Source: Solibacillus merdavium
GTDB taxonomy: Bacteria > Bacillota > Bacilli > Bacillales_A > Planococcaceae
Length of the DNA: 64,000 bases
Direction of reading: 5' to 3'
Assembly (NCBI RefSeq): GCF_014836935.1
Contig: NZ_JACSPW010000001.1
Location: 1-64,000 of the forward strand
Position numbers and translations under genes: made by a program. The notes under the pieces are model-generated. The model did not search any database. It saw only the letters and a list, made by a program, of their open reading frames with translations, and was not told the origin of the DNA. This document shows, one piece after another, positions 6,983-17,000 of this stretch; positions within the stretch are counted from its first letter, which is position 1; every line of letters starts with the position of its first letter.

Positions 6983-9892
6983 ATGAAGAATAAGTACAAG
7001 AAATTTGTAGCATCAGCCGCAACGGCCACTTTAGTTGCCTCAGCAATTGTTCCCGCAGTAAGTGCAGCAAGTTTTTCCGATACAGCAGGAAATACTCATG
7101 AATTAGCCATTGAATCCCTTGTCAGTCAAGGAATTATTTCAGGATATCCAGACGGGTCATTTAAGCCTAATCGTACATTAACTAGATCAGATGTAGTGAA
7201 ATTATTAGGGAAATACTTAGTATCGCAAGGGTATAAGGTACCTACGGATTATAAAACAAATATGCGTTTTACCGATTTACGCAGCACATCACAGGATGAA
7301 CTCTTACAGTATGCTGCATTAGTAAAAGATAATGGTGTATTCAATGGAAGTAACGGTAATTTACTGCCAAACGACTCTATTACACGTGAAAATATGGCCG
7401 TTGTTTTAGTGCGTGCCTATACGAATATTAATGGTTTTGACTATGTAGGTCATGTACAAAAGCAAAATTTCAAAGAGGATGTTGTCGATTATAATGCGGC
7501 AAAAGCAGAGGCTCGTTCAGCGATTAGAGTTTTGGATTACTATAATGTGACGGGTGTACCAAACTTTAATCCAAAAGGCTCCACTACGCGTGGACAATTT
7601 TCTTCATTCTTATTTAAATTACTGCAGGTGGAAGCACCAGGAGCAAATTTCAAAGCGGTTGAAGTAGTAGATGCCTCGACATTAAGAGTTACACTAGAAG
7701 ATGATACTGTTCATACAGTGAAATTGGATACGGCTCTAGAGGAAGGAAAGGAGACATCCGTTACTTTTGATATTGGAGGAAAAAAATATACAGCCACTGT
7801 AACTTACAAAGCAAACCTTACAGTAAAAACTGCTGAAGTGACAGGTGCCAACATATTAAAAGTAACATTAAGTGACAATTCCGAGCATAACGTTACGCTA
7901 GAAAATAACCTCCCTGAAAATGAGGAAACAACAGTCTCGTTTAAAATTGATGGAAAAGATTATACAGCAAAAGTAACATATAACGTGACAGAAGTAAAAG
8001 TAGCTTCAGCCAAAGCGCTAAATGGCGGTCAGGTTGAAATAAAATTTAATCAAAGAGTAAATCTTCCAGCAAACTTAACACAAGCACAAATAGCAAACTA
8101 CATCACTATAACAGGTGTCGATAATTCAACTCCGATATCATTTACACAGGGCCAATTAAGTGAGGATGGCAGGACCTTAACGATTTCAACAAATGGAATA
8201 GCAGCATTATCGGGTCGCTATGTCGTAAAAGTAAAAGATGTGAAAAATTCAGCAGGTACATCGGTTACACCGTATGATCAAATAATCAACTTCGGAACAG
8301 ATACGGTTGCACCTACATTGTTAAGCACGGTCAATAGAGATGCAAAAACGGTTCGGGTAACATTCTCGGAACCACTACGTTCATTTAGTAACAGCAGTAT
8401 TACATTTAGACTGGCTAATGGAACGAATGTAACGGGTATTACGGGAGAGATTGGAACAGGAAACTGGTATGCAGATTTTGATTTATCAAATGCAACTGTT
8501 AACGGTCAACCATTAGCAGCTAACACTCCGATTACTGTAACATTTGCAGGTTTGCGTGATATTGCAGGAAACTTTAGTTCACCAAACCCATTAACAACAA
8601 GCTTTACAATGGGTGGTGCAGATGGTGTAAAGCCGACACTTACAAGCATTTCACAAACAGGACCAAGAACGTTCAAGCTGACATTTTCTGAGCGTATACA
8701 AAAGCCGGCAATTGCAGATTTAGAATTACGCTTAGGTACTTCAGTTAATCCGATTACTGCTATTGAAGAAGTGTCGGGTGACAATCGTTCATTTATGATT
8801 ACTGCGACAAATGATTTGAATGGTGTATACAATATTGGAACAGCTCCTGGAAGAACAATTACGGATATCTCAGGAGAAACGAATACATTTGCCAATACAC
8901 ATTCCTTTACAATTGATAATGCTGCACCGGAAGTAACAGCTACCACGGTTACTCGGGATGGAAATTTTGAATATCTGGATATAACATTGACTAAGGATGT
9001 GAGTTTAGTTGCAGCATCACGTGTAACTGCTTCAGGTAACTACGTAAAAGGTGGCGTTACACATACATTCAACGGAACAGCAACAAACCTTGCATATAGG
9101 GACAATAATAATCGTTCAGTATTGCGTGTAAAGTTAGATGATTTATTAGGGACAGGCGATGTAGATAATGCTACTTATAATGTGACGTTATCCTTTACAG
9201 AATTAAAAAGTGCGTACGGGGTCAATGCAGGAAATAAAGCTGTATCCTTCCAACGTACTACGGATTACGCAAACAATAATAATGTACTTGAAACACCAGA
9301 CGTCACAACATCAACGTCTGATCCGTCATTAACAAACGATCAAGTAAGGTTAGTGTTTAATCACGAGCTTGATGCGACAACTGCAGCTGTAGCAAGTAAT
9401 TATTCTATTCCAAATGCGAGAGTAACACATGCTCAAGTATCAAGCGGGGCATTAAATACGGTCACTTTAACATTAGCGCCTAATGAGACAACAGCAACAG
9501 GTCCACGTAATTTACTTATTACAGGTGTCAAAGCAAAGGATTCTATCGCAACACAACAAAACTTAACAGCAGAAGTGAACTTAAAAGAAAATATTCGCCC
9601 AGTGTTAAATGCGGCAACATTCCGATCTGCCAATGAAATTGAGCTGACATTTAGCGAAAATGTAAGTGGGCTTGGTACCGATTCATTTGTAATTGGAAAC
9701 GCTGCGGGAACACCACTCTCCATTGCATCAGTGCTTTCATCAACAACAGGCAATAAAGTTACACTCACGCTCACAGATCCCCTTACAGCAGGTGAGACTG
9801 TATTTATTAAAAAGGGTGCAGGTATAGAGGGAGTAAAGGATGAAGCGGGCAATCCGTTAGTGGATACTTTTAATTTACAAACATCTTTATAA
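6983..9892 (+). CDS. S-layer-type SLH protein, third paralogue
   Basis: A 969-residue exported protein, ATG 6983 with AGGAGG at 6968-6973. The signal peptide shares the run TATLVASAIVP with the main S-layer protein. Three SLH domains follow (LTRS, ITRE, TTRG). The module that occurs once in the other two paralogues is present here in two tandem copies (begin FKAVEVVDASTLRVTL and TVKTAEVTGANILKVTL), an internal duplication. The remainder is Big_5/SbsA-like Ig domains ending in a segment about 'TAGETVFIKKG' typical of such modules. Codon use is not optimised. I see no clean terminator behind it. Likely an alternative or minor S-layer protein. Confidence 0.85.
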   Translation: MKNKYKKFVASAATATLVASAIVPAVSAASFSDTAGNTHELAIESLVSQGIISGYPDGSFKPNRTLTRSDVVKLLGKYLVSQGYKVPTDYKTNMRFTDLRSTSQDELLQYAALVKDNGVFNGSNGNLLPNDSITRENMAVVLVRAYTNINGFDYVGHVQKQNFKEDVVDYNAAKAEARSAIRVLDYYNVTGVPNFNPKGSTTRGQFSSFLFKLLQVEAPGANFKAVEVVDASTLRVTLEDDTVHTVKLDTALEEGKETSVTFDIGGKKYTATVTYKANLTVKTAEVTGANILKVTLSDNSEHNVTLENNLPENEETTVSFKIDGKDYTAKVTYNVTEVKVASAKALNGGQVEIKFNQRVNLPANLTQAQIANYITITGVDNSTPISFTQGQLSEDGRTLTISTNGIAALSGRYVVKVKDVKNSAGTSVTPYDQIINFGTDTVAPTLLSTVNRDAKTVRVTFSEPLRSFSNSSITFRLANGTNVTGITGEIGTGNWYADFDLSNATVNGQPLAANTPITVTFAGLRDIAGNFSSPNPLTTSFTMGGADGVKPTLTSISQTGPRTFKLTFSERIQKPAIADLELRLGTSVNPITAIEEVSGDNRSFMITATNDLNGVYNIGTAPGRTITDISGETNTFANTHSFTIDNAAPEVTATTVTRDGNFEYLDITLTKDVSLVAASRVTASGNYVKGGVTHTFNGTATNLAYRDNNNRSVLRVKLDDLLGTGDVDNATYNVTLSFTELKSAYGVNAGNKAVSFQRTTDYANNNNVLETPDVTTSTSDPSLTNDQVRLVFNHELDATTAAVASNYSIPNARVTHAQVSSGALNTVTLTLAPNETTATGPRNLLITGVKAKDSIATQQNLTAEVNLKENIRPVLNAATFRSANEIELTFSENVSGLGTDSFVIGNAAGTPLSIASVLSSTTGNKVTLTLTDPLTAGETVFIKKGAGIEGVKDEAGNPLVDTFNLQTSL

Positions 9893-9994
9893 AGACTGTC
9901 TATATTTAGTAGTAATGAGTATTACAAATATACATTTGCAGGAAAATGTATTGTATAATTGCGCTAATGTCTTAATGGAAAGGAATTAATTGAG

Positions 9995-10657
9995 ATGAAA
10001 AAACTTTTGTATACTTCCTTTATTATTTTAGCGCTCTTCGTTACTGCAATGTTGCCGGTAAATGATTTATCTGTAGAAGCGGCGGCTGTAAATCCCTTTA
10101 CTGATGTAAAAGATTCAAACTCGCATGCGAAAGCTATTTTATCATTATATAATGATGGGATTATTACAGGTACCTCGACTACTACCTATGAACCTGGAAA
10201 ATCAGCAACTCGTGGAGAAGCGGCTTTGTTTCTGGCAAATGCACTGGGGTTACAAGAAAATACCGAAAAGAATGGAACGTTTAAAGATGTCCCTTCATCC
10301 AGCATATATTATCAAGCCGTGACTGCATTAACAAAAGCTGGGATTGTCAATGGATATGGCGATGAATTTAAGCCAAATACGACATTAACACGTGCCCAGC
10401 TATCTAAGATGTTAACAATTGGTTTTGAACTGCATCAATCAACTCAGACAAAAACGAAATTTACGGATGTCAACAAATTGACTGATGGAGCGACAAAACA
10501 ATATATTCAAACTTTAGTAGATTACGGGATTACAAAAGGCACGACAGCAACAACTTTTAGCCCGAATATGAAACTGACGCGCGGTCAATTGGCAACATTT
10601 TTATTTAATGCTATCAATGTTGCATCAGATGAATTAACTGTAATCAGTGTTGAATAG
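9995..10657 (+). CDS. SLH-only exported protein
   Basis: A 220-residue protein: signal peptide (residues 1-30, ending VEAAA) and then three SLH domains (about 35-215; motifs ATRG, LTRA, LTRG) with practically nothing after them. It therefore has the wall-polymer-binding unit but no effector domain. The ribosome site is GGAAAGGAATT before ATG 9995, and TATAAT lies at 9954-9959. SLH-only proteins could occupy polymer sites, cap lattice edges or space other SLH proteins; that role is inference. It could also be a truncated relic, but the reading frame is clean and followed by its own strong terminator. Confidence 0.85.
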   Translation: MKKLLYTSFIILALFVTAMLPVNDLSVEAAAVNPFTDVKDSNSHAKAILSLYNDGIITGTSTTTYEPGKSATRGEAALFLANALGLQENTEKNGTFKDVPSSSIYYQAVTALTKAGIVNGYGDEFKPNTTLTRAQLSKMLTIGFELHQSTQTKTKFTDVNKLTDGATKQYIQTLVDYGITKGTTATTFSPNMKLTRGQLATFLFNAINVASDELTVISVE

Positions 10658-10664
10658 ATTTTGA

Positions 10665-10702
10665 AAAATACACTTGAGAGAAAATAGACTCAAGTGTATT
10701 TT
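10665..10702 (+). terminator. Terminator of the SLH-only gene
   Basis: A perfect 14-bp stem, AAAATACACTTGAG (10665-10678) with 10689-10702, ends in a T-rich tail. Confidence 0.85.
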
Positions 10703-10757
10703 ATATTTTGGAAAACATTATTTAGGGTAGAGGGAATTAAAAACTCTGCGCAAAAGG

Positions 10758-10849
10758 TAGAAATTATGCTTGGAAATGGAACTTTTATGGATAAAAGGAG
10801 AAACAAAAATAGTGGAAAGTAGAACCAATATTCCTTAAGTAGAATTCCC
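10758..10849. repeat. Degenerate array, TAGAA core about every 21 bp (5 units)
   Basis: Cores start at 10758 (TAGAAATTAT), 10777 (TGGAACTTTT), 10798 (GAGAAACAAA), 10820 (TAGAACCAAT) and 10840 (TAGAATTCCC), with intervals 19, 21, 22 and 20. The units are degenerate and the case is weaker than for the arrays at 13681 and 22956. It follows the terminator ending at 10702. The rest of 10703-11051 shows nothing else but a TATAAT at 11008-11013 before the next gene. Confidence 0.4.
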
Positions 10850-11051
10850 CCCGGAAATTAGTCCCGCATGGTTCAAACTAAGAAAATCATAGAAATCGAT
10901 TCAACTATTACCATCGCACTATATTAGCCTTCATGCTACACTTAAAATGAAATATTACTATTCTATTAAAAGTTGTATTTTTCAATGAAATAAGAGGAAA
11001 AATTCGGTATAATTTATAACGTTATTGAAAAAAAGGAGGGAATTCGTTCTA

Positions 11052-13613
11052 ATGTCAAAAATAAAATCAGCACTGTTAGCCTCGCTGTTATTTTTTTCTA
11101 CTGCATTACCAGGTGCAACCTTTGCAAACGTAGAAGGAACAGCCGAAGCTGAAAATCCAACAGTACAAATTCCACAAACTACTACAAATCAAACGACAAG
11201 TTCCGTTGAAAATACTGTAGAGCAACCGGGAACAGTGACGGCTGAAAAAGATCCAACATCAAATTCCGGTGAAGTACAGGCTGAACCATCGAACAGTACA
11301 GCACCGGCTCAGCCAGAAGCAACACCTGAAAAAACAGAAATAACGGAAGAAGAGCAGGGTACTTCCGAAGATACTGAATTAACACCAGAGGCAGAGCAAG
11401 ACAATACAACAGAACAACCTGTTAAAGAACAACAAACAGGCTCTCATTTAACGGTTAAGCAAAAACTTGCAGATGTCCCGAATAGCTTTTGGGCAAAAAA
11501 TGAAGTAATGCAACTTGTTGAAATGGGTGTTATCGGCGGTTATCCAGATGCAGAGTTCCGACCGAACTTAAATATAAACCGTGGTCAGGCTGCGAACCTT
11601 TTTAAAGGCGCACTAAAGCTTCCTGACGCAAAATATCAAAATAAGTTTTCGGATGTTAGTAATAAATCGAGTTTTTTGCAAGGGGTATTCTCTACATATA
11701 ATGCAGGAATTTTCGGTGGTAAACCAGATGGTCGCTTCGGTGTATCGGATGCGTTAACACGTGAACAGATGGCCACTACTTTAGTAAGGGCATTTGACTT
11801 AAAAGATACTGGAACAACTCTAACATTCAAAGACTGGAACAAAATTAGTGAATCACATCGTGAAAATGTAAAAATCCTTGCCCAACATGGTATTACTACA
11901 GGCCGTGAAGACGGTTCATTCGATCCGAAGGCAACTGTAAACCGCGTGACATTTTCTGTTATGCTTCACCGCGCACTAGTTGCAACAAATAAAATAACTA
12001 AAAATGAATATACAGTACAAGCTGCTGATGTTTCAAAGAACTTTAAAATCAACCGTACAGAAATGAATTTTGTGCAAGTAACTTCTGATACAAATCCTCT
12101 ATATCTACGTTCAACAGCACCGATTGCGTTTAAAGGCACAACGACTGAAACATACGGTGTTGCAAAAGATACGATTTATAATTATGCTGTCGGCAATCAA
12201 GGAGCGACTGTGAAGGTAACAGTACGTGCGCTGGAAAACGGGGATGACTTTGTATTTACAACATTAACAAACAAAGGGACTTCAAAGTTAACAGTAGACT
12301 TGTTCCATAAAGCGTCGAATGTAACCAATTATCGATTATATCGATATGATCGTTTCCCGATTGAGAAGAATATAAATGATGTATTTGGTTATGATTCATC
12401 ATCGTACCCAACAGGTTTATTACGTATTATGTCGAATGAAAAGCTCGCAACAGATCGTATGGTTGGACAAGCTTATCGTTCAAAGCAATTGACACAAAGC
12501 TATAAAGATACAGGCGGCACGAGCTATATGCGTGATCTGCAATCAGAGTATGAGGCATACTCACACGCGTTGCTAGGTGAAGAGTTATTTAACTTCTATA
12601 CATTAGTATCAAACGGAAATGACATTGTTGATACGTGGTATATGGATTCAAATGAGCGATTATTTAAAACAGATGAAAATATGAATGGTTGGATGCTTGA
12701 AACAGCCCTAAACTATAAAAAGCGTAATAGCTGGTATACTGCAGAAGGTCCATTCAATAAAATGGCTACAACAACAGAGCCAATGCCAAAATCATATCAA
12801 GGTTTTGGACGTAATCTATTACTAGTAAAAGAGGATCGAGCGCTCGTATTATTTAAAGAGCAAGGCGATCGTTATTTTGCAAACGTAGTGAAAAACTCGT
12901 TCATTAGCTTAGATAAATTTAAAGGCGATGCACCTTATTGGAAAACAGAAGTAACAAGTACGTATTTGAAAAATTTATACGATATAACGGCACCATTTAT
13001 CGATACTCGCTTCAATGAGCAAATTGCGTTATTCTATTATAATTCTGGTGCAGAGTTTAATATTCCTAACTATAAAGAACCGTTACGCAATTACGCTGAC
13101 CTTTTAGCATCTCGTAAAGCAGCAGGTCATGTAATAAATATTGCTAATGATGCTTATTATATTTCGGATTACTTCCCGGTTAATCAGCAAGTAACAACAC
13201 ATGCTTCCATGAACCATTTACTTGGTGGAATGAATATTTTACTATTAGCTTATCAGGAATTCCAAGATGTAAAATATTTAGAAGCTGCAACAGCAGTTAG
13301 CCGTGCTTTACAAATCGAGAAAAATAAATGGATCCGTGCAAACGGTGATATTTGGTATCGGGTAAATGCAAAAGGCGAATTTGCAGGTGACGATTATCAG
13401 CATTTAACACTTGAGGATTTAATTAACTCGTACAAATATTGGAAAGATGTGGATCCTTCACAATTACCATTATTTGAAGAAATGATTATTTCAAAAGCTA
13501 ATTATTTATCGGTTAACCGATACGGCTATACGATGAAAATCAAAAATGGTCTTGAAGAAATTGGCATGTCTGATTATTTACCAGAAGGCCAATTATATAC
13601 AGACGCATTATAA
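11052..13613 (+). CDS. SLH protein with a large helical C-terminal domain
   Basis: An 853-residue exported protein; start ATG 11052 because AAAGGAGGG at 11032-11040 fits it, and the TTG at 11025 precedes that site. Order: signal peptide (to about 27, ending TFA), a ~105-residue linker rich in Thr, Glu, Pro and Gln, three SLH domains (about 135-320), a short beta region, then about 400 residues predicted largely helical. The helical part has blocks such as MNHLLGGMNILLLAYQEF that recall the alpha/alpha barrels of six-hairpin glycan enzymes (for example glucuronyl C5-epimerase-like proteins). I cannot assign a catalytic residue, so a glycan-active role is only a hypothesis. The anchor lies internally, between linker and effector. 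Confidence 0.75.
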   Translation: MSKIKSALLASLLFFSTALPGATFANVEGTAEAENPTVQIPQTTTNQTTSSVENTVEQPGTVTAEKDPTSNSGEVQAEPSNSTAPAQPEATPEKTEITEEEQGTSEDTELTPEAEQDNTTEQPVKEQQTGSHLTVKQKLADVPNSFWAKNEVMQLVEMGVIGGYPDAEFRPNLNINRGQAANLFKGALKLPDAKYQNKFSDVSNKSSFLQGVFSTYNAGIFGGKPDGRFGVSDALTREQMATTLVRAFDLKDTGTTLTFKDWNKISESHRENVKILAQHGITTGREDGSFDPKATVNRVTFSVMLHRALVATNKITKNEYTVQAADVSKNFKINRTEMNFVQVTSDTNPLYLRSTAPIAFKGTTTETYGVAKDTIYNYAVGNQGATVKVTVRALENGDDFVFTTLTNKGTSKLTVDLFHKASNVTNYRLYRYDRFPIEKNINDVFGYDSSSYPTGLLRIMSNEKLATDRMVGQAYRSKQLTQSYKDTGGTSYMRDLQSEYEAYSHALLGEELFNFYTLVSNGNDIVDTWYMDSNERLFKTDENMNGWMLETALNYKKRNSWYTAEGPFNKMATTTEPMPKSYQGFGRNLLLVKEDRALVLFKEQGDRYFANVVKNSFISLDKFKGDAPYWKTEVTSTYLKNLYDITAPFIDTRFNEQIALFYYNSGAEFNIPNYKEPLRNYADLLASRKAAGHVINIANDAYYISDYFPVNQQVTTHASMNHLLGGMNILLLAYQEFQDVKYLEAATAVSRALQIEKNKWIRANGDIWYRVNAKGEFAGDDYQHLTLEDLINSYKYWKDVDPSQLPLFEEMIISKANYLSVNRYGYTMKIKNGLEEIGMSDYLPEGQLYTDAL

Positions 13614-13620
13614 AGAAGGA

Positions 13621-13653
13621 TCACCTATTCTTAATTGAATAGGTGATTTTTTT
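13621..13653 (+). terminator. Terminator after the SLH/helical-domain gene
   Basis: TCACCTATTC (13621-13630) pairs perfectly with 13637-13646, followed by seven T. Confidence 0.9.
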
Positions 13654-13680
13654 GTTTATAAGTGCTTATCTGCTTTAAAT

Positions 13681-13855
13681 TGGCGATTATGTTCTAGAAG
13701 GCGACGAATAAAATTTTAAATTATCGATTAAATGTTAAATTGTCGAATATAGCATGTGGAGTGGCGATTAAGGAGATCAGATTGACTAATATGTAAGTAA
13801 AGTTGACTATTAAGTGACATCCATTGGCGAATAAAGCAAATTAAGTGTCGAATAT
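13681..13855. repeat. Degenerate 21-bp-period array, core TGKCGAWTAW (9 units)
   Basis: Ten-base cores begin at 13681 (TGGCGATTAT), 13702 (CGACGAATAA), 13722 (TATCGATTAA), 13741 (TGTCGAATAT), 13762 (TGGCGATTAA), 13783 (TGACTAATAT), 13804 (TGACTATTAA), 13825 (TGGCGAATAA) and 13846 (TGTCGAATAT). Intervals are 21, 20, 19, 21, 21, 21, 21, 21. The 11-nt stretches between cores are unrelated. All units point the same way and no frame is open through them. It starts 28 nt after a terminator. See the matching array at 22956. Confidence 0.8.
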
Positions 13856-14006
13856 ATTATCATCCTCATAATTCGTTACCGAAAGTCCCTTCTCTTAACC
13901 CCTATTTCCGTCTATATTAACTAAAAAAATGTGAAAATTTGCCGATAGTTAAACTAGGATTATGAACAAGTATCGGAGAAATACCTGAGAAGGAAGGGAT
14001 TACACG

Positions 14007-17000
14007 ATGAAGAAAAATTTAAAAGTGGGATTAATGGCAGGTCTACTAATCACACCGGCAATCGTCGCGCAAACTGGTGAAGTACAGGCAAGTGAAACTT
14101 CAACACCATTTAATGTAGTAGCTTCCATTACTGCAGAAGGTTTATTAAATAGTTTTAAGGAATCGAATGAAGGATTGCCAAGTGAAAATATTGAACAGAT
14201 TGAACAGGTTATTAAAGCGGAGAGAACTAAATTTAATACGATGTCTGATAATGAAAGAACTATTTTAGGTGATTCTAATGTTAAATTAATTGATTCAAAA
14301 ATTAAGTATTTAGAAGGTTATATAGTAGCTAGAAAAGACGCCGTATCTTTATCTAATTTAGTAGGAAAATTAACAACGACAAACAAGAATTTAGTTGCAG
14401 ATACAAATCAAGCTTTAGTAGAACTTCAAGACTTAAAGGATAAATTTAGTGAATTATCAATAGATTTAAGTACGGCAGCCTCTGGAGCTGGGATTACTTC
14501 TACTGATTTTCTTTCTACCCTTAAATATTACGATGGTAATGGAGAGGACAAATTTATTGAACAATTTGTTACTCAAGAATTGATTGGGAAATTAGATGAT
14601 AAAAAAGAAGATGTAGAAAAGATCGATACTTTTATCAAGGATTCAATTACGCCAATAATAATTGCTTCACAAGCAAACATTATAATTAAGGATACGTATG
14701 TGAGCGCTGTTGAAGTTGCACGAAAAGCATTTAGTGAAATACCGGATACAGATATATTTAAAGAAACCTTAAAAATTCAAATAGTAAAAGACACTGTAGG
14801 AATCGAGCAGTTTATTAAGGATGCAGAATTAGATATTACAAAAGCCAAATCTGTAGAAGATAAAATAGAGGATATTAAAGTAAATCCACCAACTTCAACA
14901 ACATTTAATTCAAAAGTAACGGCGATTGTTACGGAATATGGAAAATTGTCGGACTTACAAAAAGCGCTTGTTACCAATTACGATGCAATGGAAAGTTACA
15001 ATAAAGCACTAAATATTGTAACTGATATTACAAAATTAACGAAACTTACACCAAACTCTGAGAAATTCCGCGAAGATATACATACTATTTGGGAAAGTTA
15101 TGTAAAGTTAAATACTATTGAAAAAACGTTTGTAACAAATGCTTTAAAATTAGAAGAAATGAAAAGTGCAGTAGATAATGCAACTGGGGTAGAAGTGCAA
15201 ATTACGGGAATTAATATAGCAAATGCAGGAATGAAAGTAGCTGAAGCACGAAAAGCATACAACGATTTATTTGGAAATCGCAAATATGTATTAAAAGAAG
15301 CATTGGAATTACTCAATTCATGGGAAAAATCTTCTTCAACTGCAGCAAACGTTATAAAATTAATTGATGGAATTAAAACAGATGTCCTCGTGAATCTGGA
15401 TGATAAGAATTTAGCGGATACGAAGAAGTTATCGAGTGTAACAGGCTTTGTAACGAAAGTGCGTTCAGCTGAATCTTCATATATGAAAGTTAAAGCAGGA
15501 GAAGGAGAACCTGAAACAAACGAACAAAAGCTTATCACAAACCGAGCACGTCTCGAAGCGTTAATGCCAATTGCCAATATTGCTGATCAAGTAGCAAAAT
15601 TAAAAGTAACAAGTGCAACATATGCGGATGATTTAATTACAGCACAAAATGCATTGAACGGATGGGATACATTTAAAAGTGCAATTCCATCAAATGATGC
15701 ACAAAATATCGAAAAGCTTCACGGATTTTTGAAGACATACTTACAAGCACTACAAGATGAGCAAGCATTAGCAGTTAAAATGGATGCCGATATTTTAACA
15801 TTAAAAAATGCGACTTCTATTGATTTACAACAAATTGTTATAACACGCGAAACGTATAATTCTTTATCATCAAATGGTAAACGCTTAGTAAAAAATGTGA
15901 AAATATTAAATGATTTAGAGCGAGCGAACAAAGCTGCCCTAGATACAATTAAAGCAATAGATGCAATTGATGTAAAAGCCAAAGATTTTGCCCGTAAAAC
16001 AACTACAGTTGAAACGTCTTACAGTAAATTAACAGAGCCGATGAAAGCAGTTGTCTACAACTATGCAAAACTAGAAGAGTTATTACCAATCGCAAAATTA
16101 ATGCAAGAAATCGATGTAATTCGTCCAACGGCAAAGGATTTCAAAGAAAAGTTATCAACTGCTAAAAATAAGTTCGATGAATTATTGAGAGGATATACAG
16201 AACTTACAAATCCATCAACGAATTTAGATATTATTAAAGCAAAACTTCATACAGACTATGGCTATAAATTAACAAAATTCCAAGCGGTAGTCACATCTGC
16301 TTCTATAATTGAGCAAAGAATTGATGCTTTGCAAACGAAGTCTGGGGAAGGGTTTATAACAGATTTAGCAGAAGTATCTGCTTTGTATAAGGGGCTTGAT
16401 TCGACAACAAAACGCAATGTAAGTAATGCAAAGCAGCTAACAGACCTAGAGCGCGATTATAAAGCGTCACTACGAGTAATTGAGCAAATTAACAAACTTC
16501 CTGTTCACACAGATCGCTCATACTCAAATAAGGTTTCGGCTGCTCAAAAAGCTTATGACCGTTTAACCGACAAGCAAAAGAGAGATGTATTTAACTATGA
16601 TTCAAAGTTGAAAAATATTTTAAAAGCAGCTGATTTGATTGCCCGCATTGAAAAATTACGTGTAGGCTCTAAAACATATGAAACAGATGTAGCTGCAATA
16701 CGTGGAGAATACTCAGTGCTATCAACGACAGAGCAGGGATTAGTGCATAATATTACAAAACTCGCAACGGCTGAATCTGGTGTTTCAAGTGCAAAAGAAG
16801 TCATGGCATTAATCGAGATCGCGATTCCAACAGCAGAAAACTATATTCAAAAGTTAATCGATGCACGAAATAGTTATGATAGTTTATCAAAATCAGATCA
16901 AAAGCTCGTTATGAACTATAAAGATTTAACAACTCGCGAACGTACAGTGAAGCCTGTATTAAAATTAGATGCCGATATTTTAGCTTTAGACCCATCTAAT

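Noticed and set aside
13681-13855. CRISPR array
   Set aside because: The repeats are only about 10 bp, degenerate and spaced by 11 nt, with no cas genes. True CRISPR repeats are 21-48 bp and nearly identical.
13681-13855. Remnant of a protein with a seven-residue repeat (21 bp equals 7 codons)
   Set aside because: TAA and TGA stops occur inside the cores, intervals of 19 and 20 bp break the frame, and there is no ribosome site.
15098-15577. Minus-strand frames within the helical-repeat gene
   Set aside because: Low-complexity antisense frames in a long AT-rich coding gene, without initiation signals.
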